A stretch of DNA of 64,000 bases, from the NCBI GenBank assembly GCA_003439945.1, contig QVRM01003902.1, positions 1-64,000 on the forward strand, given 5' to 3'. The position numbers and the translations under genes are program-made. This DNA is from Dermanyssus gallinae (lineage: Eukaryota > Arthropoda > Arachnida > Mesostigmata > Dermanyssidae). The notes below the pieces were generated by a model. The model was not told where the DNA came from. It was given only the letters and a program-made list of their open reading frames with translations, and made no database searches. This document shows positions 22,944 to 34,640 of this stretch, in pieces; the first letter of the stretch is position 1; every line of letters starts with the position of its first letter.

Positions 22944-23920
22944 GCTTGCAACGATTGGATGTTGTGCAGCCTAAAGAGAATGATTAATAAAGCGCTAATT
23001 TTACGCTTGCCCATGTCTGTATCTTATAGAAGATATTTACCGGCCATCTTATATTGCGACGGCTAGTAAACATTGACATAGAATAAAACCGAATGAAAGT
23101 TTGTTGTAGGACGCTTTCACTACTTACGCTTGGACGTGTTACACGTATCGTATTGGATGATTCATCTACACCAAGGATTCATGTGCGACTGCAATTGACG
23201 CGTGAGGCTGGAGGATGGCATCATTTTGACCCTCTGTAGAGATTACGTTAAAAAATGCCTGTCTGGCTAACGTCTGCGATTTTCTAACGTATGGCGTAAA
23301 TAGACTCATAAATTTCGGTTCTTTGGGATATTTTGAACAAGCTATAAACAAAAGCATAGCTAAGCAAACAACAATACAACAAACTGTTTACCCATCTGAT
23401 CTAAACCACGACAACACGCGCAGAGCGTCGCAACAATTAGGCAAGTAGGCGAACTACTTACTTGCCTAACTGTAAAGTACAACTTACGTAATGAGTACAC
23501 TAGTAATTCCAAACGAACAACAATCACGTTAACAGCGACTACTTGAACAAAGACAACCCAAAACAGACGTAAAGTCCGAAAACGAGAAATCCAAATTTTC
23601 ATGCTGAGCAGAAAACAATCCAGTATGCTGTTTACAGAACATACATCTTTAGAATGTCATTATCTTCAGTAAACCACTACGATACGATATATACTATAGC
23701 AGCGGCAGCAGCAGCCGCAGTAGTGGCGGCGGCAGTAACAGAAGTACTATGGTCGGCGTTTATATCGGCAATTAACGTATCGGCAATATCCGTGGCCACA
23801 GATCAATAGACTACCACAGATGGACCCGAAATGACCGGATGAGCAACCAGAACATATTCGAAGAAGTCCAAAAACCAAGCACGAAAAACCGACTGAGCAT
23901 TAAGCGCAGCGCGCAACAAT
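22944..23920. other. Spacer, no gene seen
   Basis: AT-rich, with a small inverted repeat (TAGGCAAGTAG / CTACTTACTTGCCTA) at about 23437-23469 and a CAG/CGG-type run near 23700-23735. Confidence 0.4.
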
Positions 23921-24069
23921 CACAGCAGCAGCAGCAGCAGCAACAACAGCAGCAGCAGCAACAACAGCAGCAGCAACAACAACAGCAACAACCACAACAA
24001 CAATAAGAACAACAACAGCAGCAGCAGCAACAACAACAACAGCTGTAGTAGTACCAACAACAACATCAG
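23921..24069. repeat. CAG/CAA trinucleotide array
   Basis: About 150 bases of mixed CAG and CAA. The long polyleucine frame read from its other strand is an artefact of the repeat. Confidence 0.9.
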
Positions 24070-25481
24070 CGCTAAACTGTTGTTGCTACCATACTCATCG
24101 GTGGCCAATTTCGCATTGTCCCGCTGTGGGGCGAGATGCGACAGAGCGACACAGGATCGCTTTGACCGACTCCACTCACACTACCGGCGCACCAGTAGCA
24201 GCAGCAGCAACCGAGGCGCTCACTCGCCCACGGTACTATAATACAAGGAGAATCTCACTCTGTTTGTGTGAGTGTGTGTTCCTCTTTCTCCATTTCTCTC
24301 TCGCTAGCCCTTTCTCTCTCCTCTCTCTCTCTCTTTCTCTCGGCTAAGAACTCTTATGACGATACTGTGCTCACTCACTCACTCACTCACTCACCGCAGT
24401 AGCTTTCTTTCTTCATTCCATCGTTGGCCGGCCTCTCCAGCGCTCAACCAACTCTGTTCCGTCGGCCAAGAGAAAGATCATTCATTGTCTTCCCTTCTCG
24501 CCTCGTCGCGCCAGCTGAGTCGCTCCGACTCGAGCAGCCGAAGAACATCGCCTCCTTTTTCTCCTCCTCGCCTTCGCCATACCTCGTGATGCCACGTATC
24601 GGAGCCGTGTGACCACCATCACCACCAGCCTTCTGGCAGTTCTGTCAGTTCTTCGCTTCTGCTACGGTTCCTCGCTCGTCATCTTCGTCATCTAGCGTCA
24701 TCACCGGTACCATCATCGAACATCGTGGAACTCGTGCAACGTTCGTACACCGCATTTTCAGACCCGCAGCTGAAACCCCAATCCTCGCCCCCAACCCCAA
24801 CCCCCGCCCAGCTGACTTGCACCCCCTTCAAGCCGCCCCACCCCTGTGCAACTCCCCAATACTTCGTGTTCGTTGGTGGTGGTGGTGGTGGTAGTGGTAG
24901 TAATGGTGTGGTCATTCAGCTTCTGCTGAATAACTTTGACTCTTGAGTGCGCGTGAGTAGATAGACAGTGTCGTGATTGTTGTGCGTAAATGGATATCCT
25001 GTGTGTCATGACTGTTGTTGTTGTTGTTGTTGTTGTCGACAAATAGGGGGAGACCGTGGTCAATTAGTGCTCGTTGAATTGGAACGTGTGTGATTAGTGG
25101 CGTAGTGGTGGTGGTTAAGGTAGACAGAAAGAAAAAGAAAGACTTAAGATAGGAGAGAGAAATAGATAAGATAGAGGAAGAAGCGAGACACCTTTGTTGC
25201 AAGGTTTGTGTATGATTTTTCCACCCGTCAGTATCAGGTGTTTATGTTGCGTATGTTGTCGTGCGAGAGAGTAACAACTCCTATCGCTAGTGCTTTTGGA
25301 CAACGCGTATATAAGTGTGGTTTTCGTCGTCACAACTGTCAGCTGTGCCACTTTGACGTCTCGCTGCAGTGTGTGTACGGAGACAACCCGAGCCGGGCCT
25401 CAACGCGTCTCGAACTGTAGGTCTTGCTTCTCTTCTTTGACCTCCTTTGATACCAGCAATATAACTCACTTTGGCGGGGAT
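24070..25481. other. GC-richer low-complexity island with a TATA-like site
   Basis: Contains a CTCA run (about 24368-24394), CT-rich tracts, a GGT run near 24870-24900, a GTT run near 25014-25035 and a GAAA-rich stretch. TATATAAG at 25308-25315 followed about 25 bases later by ACTGTCAG could be a TATA box and initiator. No exon was recognised downstream, and the frames here are dominated by simple repeats. A long-intron gene's promoter or 5' leader is one reading. Confidence 0.3.
25308..25315 (+). promoter_or_regulatory. Possible TATA box
   Basis: TATATAAG in a GC-richer context, with an initiator-like TCAGCTG about 25 bases on. Unsupported by any gene model. Confidence 0.2.
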
Positions 25482-26584
25482 CTAATTGGTCGCAGCGCAG
25501 ATATCTAGCGTCTATCATCACGTCTACAAATACTGCTAGTGCTAACACGGCTGTAGTAGTACCTCTTAGTGTGCGTTAAAACAACATCAAGAACAACAAC
25601 GGTACCGGCATTCAAGCGTCTTGTGAAGCGCTTTGAGAACGCAAAAGACAGATACGCACGTTTGCAACGGCGTATCGTCGTGTTTCGTAGCTCACATTCG
25701 TAACTATCTTCACATCTGTCGTAACTGTTTTTACATCTGTCGTTCTAACTTCAGATCTGTTGTTTTAACTTCAGATTTGTTGTTTTAACTTCAGATCTGT
25801 TGTTCTAACTTCAGATCTGTTGTTCTAACTTTAGATCTGTTGTTCTAACTTTAGATCTGTTGTTCTAACTTCAGATATGTTGTTCTAACTTCAGATCTGT
25901 TGTTCTAACTTCAGATCTGTCGTTCTAACTTCAGATCTGTCGTTCTAACTTCACAAATGATAAGGTTTTAACTGATGATGCCGATCAACTTAGAAGTCAT
26001 AGGGTGTCGGCGGTCTCTGTCACCATCGATACACAAAGTCCGAGATGATCTACGAGGTAACTCATCTACTGCCAACTTGACGTTGGTTGTCCGCAGGTGT
26101 AGGATGCATTCGAGCATGTTTGAATCATCTGATAGTCAAGAGAGAGAGACACATCAATATAGTTTCGATTGCCCCTTTCTCCGCGTTGCCTTGCTGCCAT
26201 TATATTCTGCCTCTCTCCGGGTAAACAACCACGGCAGTGACCTACATGGACTAATATCGGCGACGATCTAGTACGATAAACTATTTCTCGGCCGACTGGC
26301 AACCTGTCCTGAGGTGTCATCGTCAATGTCTGCGCCCTTCTTTCACAAAAAGTTTACCACATACTTAATAAACTCCACATCGATCGTAAAATGCATGGCA
26401 TAGTGTGAAACCGCGAATGTTACAAAAATGAAACTCGTCTCGTCTCAGAACCACGAAGTTAAATTGCCATTGCTCAGATTTGATACAGCTTTGATATCAG
26501 CCTTGTAATTAAATTACCTATGTGCACATTGTGTGCATATTAAAACCCTGAAATCCCTACATTTAGCAGGTAACTGGCAACTAA
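25482..26584. repeat. Tandem duplication of 1103 bp, unit 1
   Basis: Exact head-to-tail repeat with unit 2. Two overlapping 98- and 86-codon frames on opposite strands are identical in both units, showing essentially no divergence. Those frames have no domain features. Includes the 20-bp minisatellite. Confidence 0.95.
25710..25955. repeat. Minisatellite, 20-bp unit AGATCTGTTGTTCTAACTTC
   Basis: About eleven copies with single-base variants (TTGTT/TCGTT, CTTC/TTTA, ATCT/ATAT). The same variant order recurs at 26813-27058 in the second duplication unit. Confidence 0.9.
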
Positions 26585-27687
26585 CTAATTGGTCGCAGCG
26601 CAGATATCTAGCGTCTATCATCACGTCTACAAATACTGCTAGTGCTAACACGGCTGTAGTAGTACCTCTTAGTGTGCGTTAAAACAACATCAAGAACAAC
26701 AACGGTACCGGCATTCAAGCGTCTTGTGAAGCGCTTTGAGAACGCAAAAGACAGATACGCACGTTTGCAACGGCGTATCGTCGTGTTTCGTAGCTCACAT
26801 TCGTAACTATCTTCACATCTGTCGTAACTGTTTTTACATCTGTCGTTCTAACTTCAGATCTGTTGTTTTAACTTCAGATTTGTTGTTTTAACTTCAGATC
26901 TGTTGTTCTAACTTCAGATCTGTTGTTCTAACTTTAGATCTGTTGTTCTAACTTTAGATCTGTTGTTCTAACTTCAGATATGTTGTTCTAACTTCAGATC
27001 TGTTGTTCTAACTTCAGATCTGTCGTTCTAACTTCAGATCTGTCGTTCTAACTTCACAAATGATAAGGTTTTAACTGATGATGCCGATCAACTTAGAAGT
27101 CATAGGGTGTCGGCGGTCTCTGTCACCATCGATACACAAAGTCCGAGATGATCTACGAGGTAACTCATCTACTGCCAACTTGACGTTGGTTGTCCGCAGG
27201 TGTAGGATGCATTCGAGCATGTTTGAATCATCTGATAGTCAAGAGAGAGAGACACATCAATATAGTTTCGATTGCCCCTTTCTCCGCGTTGCCTTGCTGC
27301 CATTATATTCTGCCTCTCTCCGGGTAAACAACCACGGCAGTGACCTACATGGACTAATATCGGCGACGATCTAGTACGATAAACTATTTCTCGGCCGACT
27401 GGCAACCTGTCCTGAGGTGTCATCGTCAATGTCTGCGCCCTTCTTTCACAAAAAGTTTACCACATACTTAATAAACTCCACATCGATCGTAAAATGCATG
27501 GCATAGTGTGAAACCGCGAATGTTACAAAAATGAAACTCGTCTCGTCTCAGAACCACGAAGTTAAATTGCCATTGCTCAGATTTGATACAGCTTTGATAT
27601 CAGCCTTGTAATTAAATTACCTATGTGCACATTGTGTGCATATTAAAACCCTGAAATCCCTACATTTAGCAGGTAACTGGCAACTAA
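26585..27687. repeat. Tandem duplication of 1103 bp, unit 2
   Basis: Follows unit 1 with no spacer. Just beyond its end the flank reads CTAAATTGGTC, almost the same as the unit start CTAATTGGTC. The duplication is therefore bounded by about 10 bases of microhomology. Confidence 0.95.
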
Positions 27688-28171
27688 CTAAATTGGTCAT
27701 TCCGATGTATGTTCACTTGGTTTTGTAATGATGAGTCTGTGCCAACACACAATTTTTTACTACGCGCACAGTTACGGGTGTTAATCGCGCCATTGCAAGT
27801 ACATTGTACACATAGGTACCCACACGCTTTTGGCAAAATCAGTGACCTTGCTTAAGTGATCGCTCGATTGGCAGCGACGTAGTTTGGGCAAACGAAGATC
27901 AAAATTATATACAAGCGGCACAATTGCGTCTGAAGAGAAGTACTATGAATGATCAGATCAATGCCGTATGATATTTAACCGTATGAAAACTGTTGCTAAA
28001 CGATACATGCGTATAGACGAAATAAGGTTTGCGAAAACTATCAACAATAGGAAACGCGTCAATTTCTTATAGATCATTGCGGTATGCACAAGTGCATACT
28101 GAGTTCAGAAGGAAGTCTAGTTGGAATGGCACAATTGTACATGCATACAATATTAAACATAGATCACTATT

Positions 28172-28217
<46 letters not shown>

Positions 28218-28542
28218 AGAATTAAAAACGTTGTACTTATGGATAGTGTCCAACATTGTACTCATATACAACAATGCCGTTTCAGCTTAACTGTTTTGTA
28301 GGCTTATAGGTAAGCATCCCAGCATACGTAACGCAATGATAAGACAATTCGTCAATTACTGTTACGTGCGTACAGTCTGTAATAGAGCCTATCTAGCGTA
28401 GGCCATTGTCTTGTCTTATAATAGCTTGCATCTGGTTAATATTACTTTTAAAGTTGGTTGATTAAATCTAAAATCAGGGCGAACAACATATCTTACTGAA
28501 AAGTTCGTTGGCAAGAATACGCATAGATTTTACTCCACTGCT

Positions 28543-28579
<37 letters not shown>

Positions 28580-28799
28580 TGTTATTGTGTGTGCTTTAAG
28601 ACATATTAGAGAGAAGGCGTTGTTGTTAAACCCACGGAAGTGTGGAACTCACAAACTCAATAAATTCAGTCGTTCTCTTTGCCGCTTGTCGGGGGTGGGT
28701 GTAGTAATGTGTTTTCAAAATTACATCACCATTTTATTTTGCCATGAAGGTTGCTCAACTTTGTGCGGCAATTAGTTTTTCGCAGACAAGCTCTGCGAA
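27688..28799. other. Spacer with two (TA)n tracts
   Basis: (TA)n at 28173-28215 and 28544-28578; otherwise AT-rich with nothing recognised. Confidence 0.5.
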
Positions 28800-30000
28800 T
28801 CTTCTCACCATACACCAGCATTCATGATTTTTAAGGAGCGCCTCTATAAGAGCTTGGTATGACAGGGAATTTCGCATTCTTAGGTTACGAGACAGTATCT
28901 CACGCTTAAAAGGCGCCCCGTTTGTGGAAGTCTCTCACATCGTCAGCCTCTCCTGAGTTGCTCATACGACATAAGGGCGAGTCTGTTTTATCAATACGGT
29001 GTAGGTATTACTGAAAGCAGCCACCGTGGTCTGTTAGCAATTGCGCGAGTGGGTAGGTAAACGAGCCGTGTTGAAGACTATACCACTTTTTGGGATCGGG
29101 GTGTTTTGATCTTTTGTCCAGTATCAAGGACAGCCCGGCTTCCTCTTGTTATTTCTACATAGGGTATCTGTTCTGCTGCCTAATTTTTTTCTCCGTCTGG
29201 ACATTTATTGGGGGGAGGCGTCTTCGTGAAGCTAGTTTTGTTACTCATTGGTCTTAGAGAATCTTCTAGAAAGGGCTTGTCCGACTGCTGTAGAAACCGA
29301 GCGACTTGCCCGCCGTGCGTTGTTGAGCGTCATAGGTTTTGAGGTGTTGTTGAAGAGGAGGCGTGGTGTAGCCTTGTAATCGTGCGCTCCCATTTGGGTG
29401 CGGCATATAGCATGATGCTGTCTTTTAAATGCTAAGGACGACGTCGAAGAAACGGTCGGTTGCTCTTCTGGTCTGCGAGAAGATTTTTCGCAGCTCTGCT
29501 GAGGCTGTGGCAGCTCTTTGCTGCATAGTGGACACGAGGTGCTCTTGTGAGAGCCCATTCCAGGATCACGCCCAGGTACTTGACCATAGACATGAGTGTT
29601 ACAGGCGGCACTTCTAGGCGCAAGTTAACCTTCTGTGGAGAGCGTTTCAGCTGTTTAAACGAAGTGCTTCTGTTTTTTTGTGAAGCCAAATCGAGACCTA
29701 GCGTGTGTGCTTTGTTTATGAAGTCGCGCGAAAGCGTTACTAAACGCGTTTTTGACATCTAACAGAGTGGCCAGAGAGTCGACATTGTGTCGGACTCAGA
29801 AACAGTGCTGGTTTTCAGACAGCGCTTTCTTATCTTCTAGTTCTGTCGCAAGTCGTCGGAATAATGTGCTCAGCTGTTTTGGATAGACAGAATATCATAC
29901 TTATAGTCAACCCAGGGATCTTCTCACGCTTTACCGAATTTTAGTATACGGGTCAAACGTCAAAGGCTCAAGATAGTCTCCGCTGGTAAGCAATTTCTCC
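28800..30000 (-). pseudogene. R1-type LINE ORF2 remnant with internal deletion
   Basis: Minus strand, right to left: LFRRLATELEDKKALSENQ then LATLLDVKNA (RT motifs 1 and 2 up to the start of motif A). It jumps directly to INKAHTLGLDLASQK, VNLRLEVPPVTLMSMVKYLG, YAAKSCHSLSRAAKNLL (RT thumb), and finally, in another frame, LTDHGG, YLHRIDKTDSP and a degenerate terminal knuckle. Motifs B and C, including YADD, are deleted. Frameshifts and stops are frequent. Gene order and motif content fit the R1 clade. Confidence 0.7.
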
Positions 30001-30064
30001 GTTATGCGTTTAAATACATTTGGGTGGATCTTCAGTTGTAGGCGTTCTGCCAGCGGGGGAACTG

Positions 30065-30532
30065 CACTCTGGGAGCGGTAATTTTCTCGGCGACCGCATC
30101 CGTTCGGCCTTGATTCTAATCTCTTGGAATTCATCATCACATTTATTTCACTCTTATTGCGTATGCATATAGCATTAACACTTATGCAGGTGTCAGCTGC
30201 TCTCGGCATGATGATCTCTTGGAATTAGATTGGCTCGAAGGAAAGGTCTGAAGTTTTCCCAAAGAGCACTAGTTGCGGTCGGGGTTTTTGCGGGAAGAGC
30301 GCAGCTATAGTCGGCTGAGCTACTTTTACTGCTAGGGGCTGCTGTGCGTGGCGCATGCTATTACTCATAATCTTGTATCTTTTGCCACAAAGCTCTGTTT
30401 CGACCTCTACGCACAATACGATCCAGTAGCTTATTTTACTATTCTTAATAGCCTTGTGTAAGACTCTTTGTGCTTTTCTGTGCTTTCCCCATATATATAA
30501 ATGCTCTGGCCGGTGGTTTGCTCTGTGGCGCG

Positions 30533-30626
<94 letters not shown>

Positions 30627-31080
30627 GAATTTTTTTTTAATATTGCAAATAACATGAGCCTGTTCGACTTCTACTGCGGTGGCGGTAGCTATAACTCATA
30701 TTCTCTCAAGATCTTTATTCGCCGGCGCCATGACGATGCTCAGTGAAGAAAATATTCAAATTGCTCCTGCTGCCGGCCGTTTGCTAAAAATGTGTCTTAT
30801 ATAATTAAATGGCATGACAAGTCATTGTACTTAACCGCCCAAGAAACGACATGTTCATTCCTGTAAATAGCAAGTGGAAATCTACTAAATTCGCTTAAAC
30901 AAGGGCTCCCCTAAATATATATATATATACTACTCGCAAGCGCAGGTTGGCCGTTCATGCCAACATTGAAGCAATATAGATTGTTGGGACCAGACTCAAT
31001 CCCTCCAAGAAGTTATCAGAAGTCAGGGCTTAACTAGCAGACAGTTATATCTAGAGTTAATGTTTACCGATTTTATATCG
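30065..31080. repeat. Tandem duplication of about 1016 bp, unit 1
   Basis: Starts CACTCTGGGAGCGG inside unassigned sequence next to the LINE remnant. Differences from unit 2 seen by eye are a handful of substitutions (for example CGCATCC/CGTATCC and GCTATTACT/GCTACTACT) plus the lengths of two TA tracts. Contains (TA)n at 30536-30622. A 63-codon minus-strand frame (contains RHAQQPLAVKVAQPT) is present in both units but has no recognised domain. Confidence 0.95.
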
Positions 31081-31548
31081 CACTCTGGGAGCGGTAATTT
31101 TCTCGGCGACCGTATCCGTTCGGCCTTGATTCTAATCTCTTGGAATTCATCATCACATTTATTTTACTCTTATTGCGTATGCATATAGCATTAACACTTA
31201 TGCAGGTGTCAGCTGCTCTCGGCATGATGATCTCTTGGAATTAGATTGGCTCGAAGGAAAGGTCTGAAGTTTTCCCAAAGAGCACTAGTTGCGGTCGGGG
31301 TTTTTGCGGGAAGAGCGCAGCTATAGTCGGCTGAGCTACTTTTACTGCTAGGGGCTGCTGTGCGTGGCGCATGCTACTACTCATAATCTTGTATCTTTTG
31401 CCACAAAGCTCTGTTTCGACCTCTACGCACAATACGATCCAGTAGCTTATTTTACTATTCTTAATAGCCTTGTGTAAGACTCTTTGTGCTTTTCTGTGCT
31501 TTCCCCATATATATAAATGCTCTGGCCGGTGGTTTGCTCTGTGGCGCG

Positions 31549-31632
<84 letters not shown>

Positions 31633-32089
31633 GAATTTTTTTTTAATATTGCAAATAACATGAGCCTGTTCGACTTCTACTGCGGTGGCGGTAGCTATAA
31701 CTCATATTCTCTCAAGATCTTTATTCGCCGGCGCCATGACGATGCTCAGTGAAGAAAATATTCAAATTGCTCCTGCTGCCGGCCGTTTGCTAAAAATGTG
31801 TCTTATATAATTAAATGGCATGACAAGTCATTGTACTTAACCGCCCAAGAAACGACATGTTCATTCCTGTAAATAGCAAATGGAAATCTACTAAATTCGC
31901 TTAAACAAGGGCTCCCCTAAATATATATATATATATACTACTCGCAAGCGCAGGTTGGCCGTTCATGCCAACATTGAAGCAATATAGATTGTTGGGACCA
32001 GACTTAATCCCTCCAAGAAGTTATCAGAAGTCAGGGCTTAACTAGCAGACAGTTATATCTAGAGTTAATGTTTACCGATTTTATATCGC
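31081..32089. repeat. Tandem duplication of about 1016 bp, unit 2
   Basis: Near-identical copy. The TA tract (31552-31628) is about 10 bases shorter, while a second, minor tract near 31920 is slightly longer. Right boundary is at TTATATCGC, shared with the internal junction. Confidence 0.95.
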
Positions 32090-32783
32090 GCGATGGCTTG
32101 AAATCTCGTTCCCTTTGGCAGCCTGGCTCATTTGCGACCATGTTCTCTGTTAAGTGAGTTTGAGATAAATGTTTCGTTTCGCGTTCAATCTACAAAATGC
32201 CAGATGGGGGCGAATGAATTCAACATGGCGAATGCAAAAAAATGAACAGTTTGCCCTCAGTGTATGTGTAGCGACACTTTACAACCTTCTCTTAACCCAT
32301 TAAATGGAAGTCGATGGCGAATAACATGTTCCAATTTTTTCGGTCGCTAGGTGGTATAAAGCGTTCCGATACTGTGAAAAGCACTTGAGTTTATATTTAA
32401 AATTGCCCTTGAAGTGTTTCGAACGCTAGATAAGTTATACGGATCACCCGGCTTATGCGTAGATTAACGACAAAGTTATTGTGGAGCTTGTCGTGTTAGT
32501 GCGGAGCGCATGAGATCAATAAAAGAAGCCGGAACTTTTGTGTTCTGGCTGGCCTCGCGATACCCAGCCAACAATTCAGTGCGAAGAGACAATGCTTATT
32601 GATAGGCGTGTGTGTGTGTTATCTATGTTTCCATAGTCTAAAAGCAAGTACTCCCAATAATTATGGTAGTACAAATAGAAAAATCACACTTTTATGGAGA
32701 AGTCGAGTTTACAAACACATCTGTTATTTTGTCTTCTGAGCCCGCGCAGATTTAGTGTTGACTCACTTGCTCACTAGCTGACG
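32090..32783. other. Upstream region of the dehydrogenase gene
   Basis: No exon seen. It should contain the promoter and 5' UTR of the plus-strand dehydrogenase, but no clear TATA box was recognised. Confidence 0.4.
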
Positions 32784-34604
32784 ATGGCAAGAACTGATGG
32801 CACAATCGCGCACACTATCGCTGAACTGCTTGGTGTCCTCCTTTCAATGCTCTATATCTGGCTGCAAGAGATTGTCTTCTTATTTGTACGGCGGCCTCGC
32901 AAAAATGTTGAAGCAAAAATCGTCCTACTCACCGGAGCCGGCCACGGCATTGGACGTCTCATTGTTCGCCGATTTGCGAAACTTGGCGCCTCTTGCGTAC
33001 TTGTGGACATCAATCAGGTAATAGTCACAGTAGTACTAAGCTGTATGCATAGTATTAAATTTTAGTATAAATAATAAAGAAATGTAATAAAGCGACAATT
33101 GTCCCCTGAGAATATATATATAGATATCCTGGGTCTTTCAGAATTTGGGGTCTAGTACAAACCGGCGAAAAAATGATGTTTTCCAATGGAACAAAATAGC
33201 GAAAATGTTTTATTTGGAGTGATAGCGAAATTACCAAAATATGGCACTCTACGTTAGCTCAAAGAAGGTCAAATATTGTACTAAAGATATTTCTCACAAA
33301 ATGAAATTCTTCGCAGTTCTTATATTTTGGCTTTCACGCTCAATTGCCTATTTTTTATAAAACATTTCTGCTCCTTGTTCATTGGAAAGAAATATTTTTT
33401 GCCGAATAGATCTAAAAGTTTGTTGGAAAAATTCTGGGAGACTCTGTATATATATATACAATGAAAAGACCCAACATTAAAGTCTATGTTTATGTTAAAA
33501 GCGTTTCTTAGATCTGTGTAGTGTTATACGTCTCATCTTTCATTTATGAGAAGCTTTCTACTCGTATGCAAATACCCCACTATCGTGGCATGGCAGTGTC
33601 TATCCTAACTTCTGCGCTCTTGAAAAGCCGTCGTCCCATATAGCAAGGGGGGCGACTGTAATTAGCGTATATAATATTTTTTGTGCAAGCTTTTAATTAT
33701 AGGTAGGCTGTCACATTACTCTATGTGAAAGCATTTGCAGTATGCAGACTAACTTACGTAGGAATTACGTACGTTTGCAGCATGCCTATAAAAACCAGTG
33801 TTCAAATTTGAATTCGCTTTAGCTTGTTATCGTTAATGAGCACACAGTACTCTCTTGGGTAACCTGAATTAAGTCAACGTTGTAATGAGTTTGCATCCTG
33901 GGGCAATTGTAGTGAACTTTTGTCAGTATAAATTTTGCATCAAAGTAAAGACGTCTTGGCGCCATCGATGAATTCTCGGGCAGTGATGCGCTATGCTGAA
34001 GACAATACACGGTACCGTGCGATCTTTTTTGAATTTAAATTTATTTAATATATTCCTTATCGATAATTCATGCAAAAAATACCGAGGTCTTACAATTTCA
34101 GTTAAGAATGATCTGCAACGTGCTTTACTGCAAATCCGCCAAAAAGAAGAAACGGATTTCACCATCAAAATAGTTTCACGACTAGGCAATGTTACGTTTT
34201 GCTCCCTGTATAACAGCGGCAAATAACGGAATCAAAAATCTAAACGACAGCGTTAACTCAACAAAAACAGTGTGTGTAAATTAAGATATTTTTGCTGACG
34301 TTAACATAAATAAATTACCATTCTGTACAAGCATTCCTCAAGCAAATCCTCCAGCTCGTTTTTTTAGAAAATTAAGTGAAGGTGCGGGTTTAAAAAGGTT
34401 AAACTTGAGTTCCCTGTAGATCTAGCATTGACACGTGGTAGTCTCTATCTATTATTATTATATATTGAAGGAATCAAATGAGGCTACCGCGGCTGAATTA
34501 CGAGCAGAAGGACACCAAGTCTGGGCATTCCAGTGTGATGTATCCAGTCAGGAGGCTGTCAGGGATCTGCGACAACGAGTCCAACAGGAGGTATGGCCAA
34601 ACAT

Positions 34605-34640
<36 letters not shown>

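Noticed and set aside
23920..24108. Polyleucine open frame
   Set aside because: Reading of the CAG/CAA array on the opposite strand; no unique sequence.
25975..27374. Two identical 98-codon frames with 86-codon partners on the other strand
   Set aside because: Identity is due to the tandem duplication, not coding constraint; no start context, domain or splice support.
30431..30746. IYIYIY frames over (TA)n tracts (also at 5 kb, 18 kb, 28 kb and 31.5 kb)
   Set aside because: Alternating TA encodes Ile-Tyr on both strands; artefact.
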